Shown here in pieces: positions 41,601-46,087 of a stretch of 46,087 nucleotides of DNA. The position numbers were made by a program, and so were the translations under genes. The stretch's first letter is position 1; the number at the start of each line of letters is the position of its first letter. The notes below the pieces were generated by a model. It saw only the letters and a program-made list of their open reading frames with translations, was not told where the DNA came from and made no database searches. Origin of the DNA: Candidatus Omnitrophota bacterium (GTDB lineage Bacteria > Omnitrophota > Gorgyraeia > Zapsychrales > Aceulaceae); contig JAKQPK010000002.1 in assembly GCA_029564765.1 (NCBI GenBank), positions 1 through 46,087 on the forward strand, read 5' to 3'.

Positions 41601-44600
41601 GCAGAATCAAAGGAATCCTCAACGGTTTCAGGCTTTCCCTCCCTAAAAAACTGCTGCTCTTTTTGCCTTATCAAAATAATCTTCAGGATACCCCCAACGG
41701 TCATAAGATCCAGCAGATCAATATCCCGCGCGATCCTTGCAAGCTTATCTTCTTCGCTAACGGCATCAGGCTCTTTAAATCCATACTGAATCTTTAGCAA
41801 ATATGTTCTCAACTTATCTTTGCGTGTCTTAGCTAATTGTGATCTCTCAAGCGCCTGATAAAGATCATCCCAGTGTTGACGACGGAATCTTTCCATAAAT
41901 CCGAGAGAATTTTCTATACCCCTAATCGGCCCCATATGCTTGAGGATAATATTCTGAACTCCCAAGATCAAACTTTTAGGATATTGATTCTGACGTAAAA
42001 TATCTTTAGCGACATCCGCGCCTTCAAGGTGATGGACCAGAAGTCTTAACGCTTGAGACAACTGCATGTTCTCTGGAATATAATGTTCCAGGGCATGGTC
42101 TTTGGTTATGTCATGAAGCCAAAGCGCAATCGTCAGCATGCGCACCTGATAAGTGTTCAAACCTTCCTCTTTGATAAATCTTTTTACACGGTGAACATTC
42201 CGACGGATGTGCGCAACGTTAAAAGCGTTCAAGCTGTGATCCTGCAGAATATGAAGCCACTCTGCGGTATGCCTCGCCCATGGTGAACTCCCGTTGTTTT
42301 TAGAAGAAACTCCCGAGGATGTCTTTGTTGGAAGGCCAAACTGCTGACGAATAAAACTCCTTAATTTTTTTCTTTCTTCAGGTGTCAGTTGATCAAACCC
42401 AAAAGAATAAAAATCTTTGATAAAGAAATCATCTAAATGCTCACGCATAAAACGAACTGCTTTCATGAGCTTTTCGATGTCCACGGCGATATCGGCGTCC
42501 AGTGCGTCCAAGAAAAACGCGACATCCTCGGTTGTGAGATTGCCCACGGAATTGCCAGACAAGGGATTACCTCCTTGATGCAAAATAGAAACATCAAGAA
42601 TGTCCACCCCAGCCGCGATCGCCGCAAAAACCTTATCCGCTTCCTCGCAGTTTTTAACATGAAGATGCGCTGCTAAGGTCATATCTTTAAGATCGACCTT
42701 TCGACGAACATGCGTCAACAGCGCGTAAACTTGTTCTACATTCGCTTCTGCTGTTGTGTCGCAAATAACAAGCTCATTAACACCCAGCCTTTGCGCCTCA
42801 AGGCACAGAGCTACGACCTCTTCTTGCGTTACTTCATCGCGCTGAAAATGACCATCACCATCTTTAAAAGGATAACCAAAACAATTACTGATATAAAATC
42901 GTATGCGGATCGATGCTAAATTCTTTCTTGCACCGCTGTTTCTTAATTCTCCTTCAAGACAACGAACCCGCGCGATCATGCCTTCTTTGGCGTGCAAAGA
43001 TTCTAAAGGCGCTATATCCCTTCGCGTATTAACAAGTTCATAGTGTCTAGCGGCCCCCACAACAAAAGAGATCTCAGACGCATCCGGATGAAGAGACAAA
43101 AGTATATCGACATGGTCTTCTTTGAAAACCAAATAACCAAATTCAACGCCGAGATCATTAAAATTTTCTGCCGTATACTGAATAAGGCTTTGGGAATACG
43201 CCGGCATGAAAGGAAAAACTTTAGCGGTTGTCAAAGATGTCACCTCAACGCGCGGGCGAAGATTATTTTCAGGAGTGCAATAAAAAGCGTCAACGATCTT
43301 GCCTAAAGCCTGCTGGGCAACGTCAAGATCAAAGAATTTATGTTCTTCTTTAAGATTTTGCAACAACTCCCTTAACATTTCATAAAGGACAATGCGCCGC
43401 CCGCTTACCATCCGGGCAAATTCGCCTAAGCTCATACCCAGATCGTGTTGACATTTTCTTTGAAAACCGTTGATAAAAATCTCGATCTTTTCTTTGGTAT
43501 CATTAAATATTGCAGAGGATCCGATGGGTAGCATTTGAAATGGGGATGCAGCGGGAGTCCGGCGAGGAAGACAAGTGAAACCCTGCGCTGGCGGGCCCTG
43601 AGATAGGGCAGACGAAACACCTTTTTTCTCAACAAATTCTTCTACCATTGCCAAAAGCTCTTCTTCCTTGCATGTGACTCCTAAATTGATCCAAAAATCT
43701 ACCTCATCGGTCGCATTGCTCGTCCATAAAATATACGGGACACCGCCAACTTCCGCGCGCATGGCCATCACGAATTTTCCACCTGTCTCGCCGTTGGAGA
43801 GATCATAGTCTAAGACAAGCAGATCAATTGTTGGCCAGCTCGGCATATTGCTTCGCCTTAAAATAGCCAACCCGTCAGCTGTTGTGCCGGCAGCAAAGAC
43901 ATGATGTCCTTGCAGTTTTAGAATATGCTGAAGACGATCGCGCTGGACTTTTTGATCATCAACGATAAGAATATACAAAGGTGACGAGAGGACTTCAGGG
44001 TTTTCTTGCGTCGGATTATAGGTAATGATCTCCCGGCAAAATTCCGCATACGGCCTTACACCACCAACAACATTCCCCTCTTTGTCATACACATATTCAC
44101 GCTTGAACGAAAGCCCTGGATCGATCGATTTCATCAAAACATCATAGCAGCGGTCAAAAGCGCATCGACACACTTTGGTCGTATCAAGCCCTAACGATTG
44201 ACAGGCTTCTAATACCAAACACCGATTAAAATAATCAAGGACGACCTTTGTTTCTGTGGCTTCCGCGACCCGGATCTGTTTAGCATCAATACCCAAATTC
44301 TCTTGAACATAAACCCGCATCATCCAGTCCTTCAAAGATTCTCCTGGTTGTCGCTTAACAAGTTCCGGATTATTCTTAACCCAGGCTACTTTACGAGAAC
44401 ATCGCTGAGCGCCGTCAGCATACAAATATCGCTCCATATGCTGAGCGCCTAATCCTTGCACCGGTTTCAGAAAATTCATGATCTTCATCAGATCAGGATC
44501 TTGTTCTGCCTCCGCGCCCATCCTTGGCGGGAAAAATGTGCCATTGGACTTCTTCGCGCAAAGATCGTTGATCGTCCTCAAGATATCTTTGGCATTCGCC

Positions 44601-46087
44601 CGGGTGATGGTATAAAGAAAAGGCCCGTCTTCGCCGATCAGATGATGCGTCAAAAGGGTGTTGATGATAAAATCGTTCCACGGCCGCCAAAATCTTTCTC
44701 CGGCCAAGATCAAGGGAACAGGAGCCATCTTGTGGGTTTTGATCAAAGTGATGACTTCAAACAGCAAAGACAGGGTTCCAAAACCTCCTGGAAAGAAAAC
44801 AAAGGCGCTGCTATATTTGATCAATCCGATCTTTTGCAAGAATATATGGGAATATTCGACCATGATATCCGGGTCAGGATCGCCGATCTGTGTTTTTGTT
44901 TTCAGATTGATAAATTTTCCAACCTCAAAGCCCGCGGGTGCCTCTTGCTTGGCTTTCTCCACTCCCGCATCCACGGACCTGCCGATACGCGCGACACTGC
45001 GCGCCATCACGCAAACGCCTTGCGAAGAAACAAGATAAGACAGGTCACGAACCGCTGTTCGATACCTAGGCGTCGCCTGGATCGCCTGCCCGCTCCCTAA
45101 AATGCTGACCGCCTTTTTGATCTCATCAAGCCTTTGCTGAGTTAGCAAAAGTTCATTCTCAATATTAGAAAAGTCTAAATGAAATGTTTTAATGCGCACA
45201 GGCAGCGCGTTAATATGGTCTCGGATACCCTCTAGCGTATCAAAAACATGGACATATCGATCCAGATCAATCCTGCTCATCGACAAAAATCCTTTATCGC
45301 GCAGCTCCTCGATCAGGCGCAGCAAGGGCGCATAAAAACCGTTGGAATTCAGAATGTAGATGTGCGTGCGCAAAAAGCCTCGATCGACAAGGGTCAGCAC
45401 ATCAAAGAGTTCGTCAAGAGTGCCGAACCCGCCCGGACAGATAACATACGCTTTACAAAAACGAAAAAATGTCGTCTTACGAGCAAAAAGGTCTTTTTCA
45501 AAATGCAGATCAATATCCAAGTATGGATTTGGCTTTGGCTCGTGCGGCAAGGTAATGGTCAATCCTATGGATTTTCTGATCACATTCCAGCGTGCATTAT
45601 TTTTTGCTGATTCTTGCGCACCCTTATTCGCCGCCTCCATAATGCCTGGCCCTCCACCGGTAACGATCGGGCAATTGATCATCCTTGCCAAATGAACGGC
45701 GTCCTCATAATCCTGGCTGCCAGGCACAACTTGCGCGCCGCCAAACATCGCGACGCAACGACCGATATATTTTTGGTGCTTTTTAAGAAAGACGTGCTGC
45801 TTTAACTCGCGCATAGAGCGATGAATAAATGCCGGATCGTAAGGATCCTGAGCGCCATTGTGCCATAAGGCGGCGACGCTTGTTTCTCTCTTGTCATCCT
45901 TTACGAATTGTCCCAACCAAAAACCAACGATCAACATGCCAACGCCAATAGTAAACAATTGATGCGCTGGATGGGGGAAAAACAGGTTCCACCCTAGAAG
46001 GATTATGCTGCTGAGAGCATAAAACCAAACCTTCCTACTGATAGCCGAGCTTACGATGAGATCAACAGGCGTGCGATGGCCTTGAAA
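35633..46087 (-). CDS. Giant multidomain signalling/glycan-initiation protein, 5' end outside window
   Basis: One unbroken frame of 3,484 visible codons, open to the window edge. A TTG at 45958 is not the start, since 43 further codons with a membrane segment precede it. Order by position: two membrane helices; LOG domain (about 45770-45180, PGGFGTLDEL); second, degenerate LOG (45100-44520, PGGFGTLSLL); receiver (43975-43640); HMG-CoA-lyase-like barrel (43260-42420); HD domain (42240-41670); UPF0489-like (41460-40930, FDSHKDL) and ureohydrolase-like domain (40860-40030, GGQHN, DAHVD, MDLDID); intact receiver (40020-39660, SDVNMG, DKPVD); membrane helices and sugar-phosphate transferase (39345-39000, SGIDELPQVLN); transglutaminase-like triad (38490-38320); CPYC (37850); HATPase_c (36780-36370, DDGPGFE, GLGCFLTH); C-terminal membrane bundle (36290-35640). 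Ser-rich linkers separate the parts. Probably a membrane-bound protein joining phosphorelay sensing to glycan assembly; the function is inferred. Confidence 0.93.
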   Translation of the reverse strand, partial: FQGHRTPVDLIVSSAISRKVWFYALSSIILLGWNLFFPHPAHQLFTIGVGMLIVGFWLGQFVKDDKRETSVAALWHNGAQDPYDPAFIHRSMRELKQHVFLKKHQKYIGRCVAMFGGAQVVPGSQDYEDAVHLARMINCPIVTGGGPGIMEAANKGAQESAKNNARWNVIRKSIGLTITLPHEPKPNPYLDIDLHFEKDLFARKTTFFRFCKAYVICPGGFGTLDELFDVLTLVDRGFLRTHIYILNSNGFYAPLLRLIEELRDKGFLSMSRIDLDRYVHVFDTLEGIRDHINALPVRIKTFHLDFSNIENELLLTQQRLDEIKKAVSILGSGQAIQATPRYRTAVRDLSYLVSSQGVCVMARSVARIGRSVDAGVEKAKQEAPAGFEVGKFINLKTKTQIGDPDPDIMVEYSHIFLQKIGLIKYSSAFVFFPGGFGTLSLLFEVITLIKTHKMAPVPLILAGERFWRPWNDFIINTLLTHHLIGEDGPFLYTITRANAKDILRTINDLCAKKSNGTFFPPRMGAEAEQDPDLMKIMNFLKPVQGLGAQHMERYLYADGAQRCSRKVAWVKNNPELVKRQPGESLKDWMMRVYVQENLGIDAKQIRVAEATETKVVLDYFNRCLVLEACQSLGLDTTKVCRCAFDRCYDVLMKSIDPGLSFKREYVYDKEGNVVGGVRPYAEFCREIITYNPTQENPEVLSSPLYILIVDDQKVQRDRLQHILKLQGHHVFAAGTTADGLAILRRSNMPSWPTIDLLVLDYDLSNGETGGKFVMAMRAEVGGVPYILWTSNATDEVDFWINLGVTCKEEELLAMVEEFVEKKGVSSALSQGPPAQGFTCLPRRTPAASPFQMLPIGSSAIFNDTKEKIEIFINGFQRKCQHDLGMSLGEFARMVSGRRIVLYEMLRELLQNLKEEHKFFDLDVAQQALGKIVDAFYCTPENNLRPRVEVTSLTTAKVFPFMPAYSQSLIQYTAENFNDLGVEFGYLVFKEDHVDILLSLHPDASEISFVVGAARHYELVNTRRDIAPLESLHAKEGMIARVRCLEGELRNSGARKNLASIRIRFYISNCFGYPFKDGDGHFQRDEVTQEEVVALCLEAQRLGVNELVICDTTAEANVEQVYALLTHVRRKVDLKDMTLAAHLHVKNCEEADKVFAAIAAGVDILDVSILHQGGNPLSGNSVGNLTTEDVAFFLDALDADIAVDIEKLMKAVRFMREHLDDFFIKDFYSFGFDQLTPEERKKLRSFIRQQFGLPTKTSSGVSSKNNGSSPWARHTAEWLHILQDHSLNAFNVAHIRRNVHRVKRFIKEEGLNTYQVRMLTIALWLHDITKDHALEHYIPENMQLSQALRLLVHHLEGADVAKDILRQNQYPKSLILGVQNIILKHMGPIRGIENSLGFMERFRRQHWDDLYQALERSQLAKTRKDKLRTYLLKIQYGFKEPDAVSEEDKLARIARDIDLLDLMTVGGILKIILIRQKEQQFFREGKPETVEDSFDSAVDSAKEIFSDLYTVTAQKEFQRRLIHLGAVRPVVQRSANGKLSSSGISSSAKDKPVVFLNFDSHKDLWDDVKITPASWLRHAKQDGLVDKIYQIYPPELLLAGVNHVEDWCFFDYLLESQNFAVYGLPLSIKGSAIVSLSADYFSNNTWPPFRGDETKIKNKIRSIIQKLNSMSLRIAAVLFIRDYTETGREYAHKDMVPVIERIVTEALVDLEPSKDVFEFLVFGQHDEVYAWLKDRSKATRGQAIGSSGLVIDREKYFVVEAKESFSFPGAIIEQRVITADKFSESEIYPVIKVFLNGDIFYVGNKYYLVIELLGGKRIYWGGQHNLSYSFFFDHYREEAQAIIDQGGVVWDYLDAHVDIGAHVGTPFLKKESVQWEKEIVFGFSRLQCHDYLGYLATTGIASRINLGHKLGRFAPKPFNLQSLPADTYSLNELADARFGLSIMDLDIDIITLLNSGIPADQAEENFQTMEPYLLKIAERSQACFFINSSELSTHPRGVPFYMNPHLALSFNGRLIKRLCQDAAGSSIVVLVVDDEMTNRELVAMFVESFGYSTRQAKDPAHAIEILRTESIDLIISDVNMGEATGIDLAVQVADEFPSISVVLMTGWATKEQRQQIQSMGLLLLDKPVDPSELQEVIQRSLLKSRSKGSVSSILSVAERIFSFMKENKAFFLAATLSLAPFFGMAFVGTGIEHSFKNSSDASFWLEEWILSQPLWLVLCKVLTSVVVIALFFSRALCRAMGISGENVFLSTTMRLIDLFVTVVIAIPAIGMIFFCSLFTALVDRQNPFFLCMRKGLEGKDIRVLKLRTMKDGQVTSLGSVLRMSGIDELPQVLNLLKGEMSVFGPRNLKPRSWKYRKPGLLGIFSAIVGGGNMRLRKDGPSAKFEKDLLALERRSWSTWLAWKIVAAAIHSVFFRKAYAKRAAWFGVEIPLEIKEILTDRGAKISSVIHQKEKRGGLPLNSSFFLALSKGRPEVENPSSSVLEGLIQDVIARNRRAFLQVFRRHKNSGLPWQTFVAPKGVSKEHGLTPKVLFGACAHSVSNIALIAAHLSKKRGLPIKIFLHQSTDAFNVVYFHSFLVIQSGEEYCLVDDTFLQLFDQEFSEKGQRGYSWTVLQNVLAQERSGWGVLAQQLFDRGYFVLQKDGVVDQATLNMYGYLLNREFPLPEKNFSAQSLCERSTLSLANGHYVDSQRLFRSVPRRFNVLRVLDIVVPGPDVFGVSSSLKSEFQELTTRFCQSTKTSSSLSSALCPYCSLSRFRQGKVIEVDDYFPYSSEDAQAEELRRAVRAAQLPFIKVEDFEEISIDACMADIHVQREKNIHWLLFGGLLRACLANTIKAILQHSVSMQKGAVSCFALPLFAINKRYRGELAENFSRFEDYEHAQEIPDLIARHSTPGRLFTGEEHFLNADGYYFSLRYPSDYQAIIRKDGKVFPLIDGKSQLVAIFDFFTSPQAMEQYAFLQGTSSALVRITSMMHRAFTRWIHNMVVIRERLRSAHQPFDFTDCINFGHDPDRELVIKTEEEFRQDLDLLLGQNRIRQHNLFVVMPREAFINSDLVELYRKIFSFLEKGFDTPLLGGVYTREGYVDVRQLLDTKAISYYRENFTPFLCADINCVDTRMLAFFVFFEMVSNLFQARYFDRNARHVGIGVQRFQQGSQAAVEMVFVDDGPGFEEITMAFETRYTSKVFSNPRDCGLGCFLTHALVVLGGRGEIEVLSRGQHVHYRNNKSTKIAQGSLSSITAVVIRIQDQGQIKPLLPLMATTRTVDESSRFAAEEVWPTQTLLCSSWSIVFFFISGFALKDIWMDELLRNTLTGSVTGFLGQLFAGYVAKRRWNVLSALGMGVLGATFGFQIHHGFRIINQFFPYEAYWLTQGMRTFLISGLGLATLLQTSVWGYLARILDRSGRCGRKRATDHYSIRSQIAKNIDSIIFIFSLGVGTNYLSQLWDSPLFYMSSGMLVFIAHRYFDERPTPVMDLLGRARRFFSRRFS

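Noticed and set aside
44456-45100. Plus-strand frame of 214 codons opposite the giant gene
   Set aside because: It is fully antisense to the conserved LOG domains; its product has no recognisable features and no ribosome site.

Overview
The window looks like a chromosomal segment of an uncultured, Gram-negative-type bacterium. The best guess is a member of the Omnitrophota (candidate phylum OP3) or a close relative. That is an inference from a combination of traits: a giant multidomain reading frame of more than 3,480 residues, a complete-looking set of type II secretion pseudopilins, a K+-dependent membrane pyrophosphatase, and stacked trehalose genes. No rRNA or other decisive marker is present. 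I see no CRISPR array, insertion sequence, prophage or integrase; most genes sit in long, tightly packed operons. Several sigma70-like promoters with 16-17 bp spacers can be read directly.

Layout. (1) 159-9331, minus strand: a type II secretion operon, read as small membrane protein, gspE, an unknown gene, gspF, gspG, gspH, gspI, gspJ, gspK, gspL, gspM, from a promoter at 9365-9393. The secretin (gspD), gspC and prepilin peptidase are not in the window. (2) 9480-9580, plus strand: a candidate 100-nt structured RNA with its own promoter and a strong terminator. (3) 9599-17713, minus strand: a biotin operon, birA-bioF-bioH-bioC-bioDA (a BioD-BioA fusion), followed without a gap by mnmA and pgi. 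A BirA-box-like operator overlaps its promoter, so biotin may control the whole unit. bioB is absent here. (4) 17826-18253, plus strand: a divergent tRNA-Ala(GGC) and tRNA-Leu(CAA) unit with a hairpin-rich leader. (5) 18270-20042: a glycosyltransferase, a PilZ protein and an exported protein with STI1-like repeats. (6) 20055-25126, minus strand: a trehalose operon with two routes to trehalose. These are a membrane-anchored sensor-type OtsA, OtsB, a DUF5752-like protein, TreT and a 32-residue membrane peptide. (7) 25295-28647, minus strand: DUF212 phosphatase-like protein, LysM L,D-transpeptidase, accA and rlmN. (8) 28809-32572, plus strand: comM/yifB and hppA. (9) 32648-35553, minus strand: a GT-C glycosyltransferase and a U32-family protein.

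(10) 35633 to the right edge, minus strand: one uninterrupted frame of at least 3,484 codons that runs off the window. It carries two LOG-type domains, two receiver domains, an HMG-CoA-lyase-like barrel missing catalytic residues, an HD domain, two tandem UPF0489/ureohydrolase-like domains, a polyprenyl-phosphate glycosyl-1-phosphate transferase, a transglutaminase-like triad, a histidine-kinase-type ATPase domain and a C-terminal membrane bundle, joined by Ser-rich linkers. This single polypeptide combining signalling and glycan initiation is the strongest candidate for an undescribed system. The other main novelties are the small RNA, the unknown gene inside the secretion operon, the sensor-OtsA fusion, the BirA-controlled bio-mnmA-pgi unit and the 32-residue membrane peptide.
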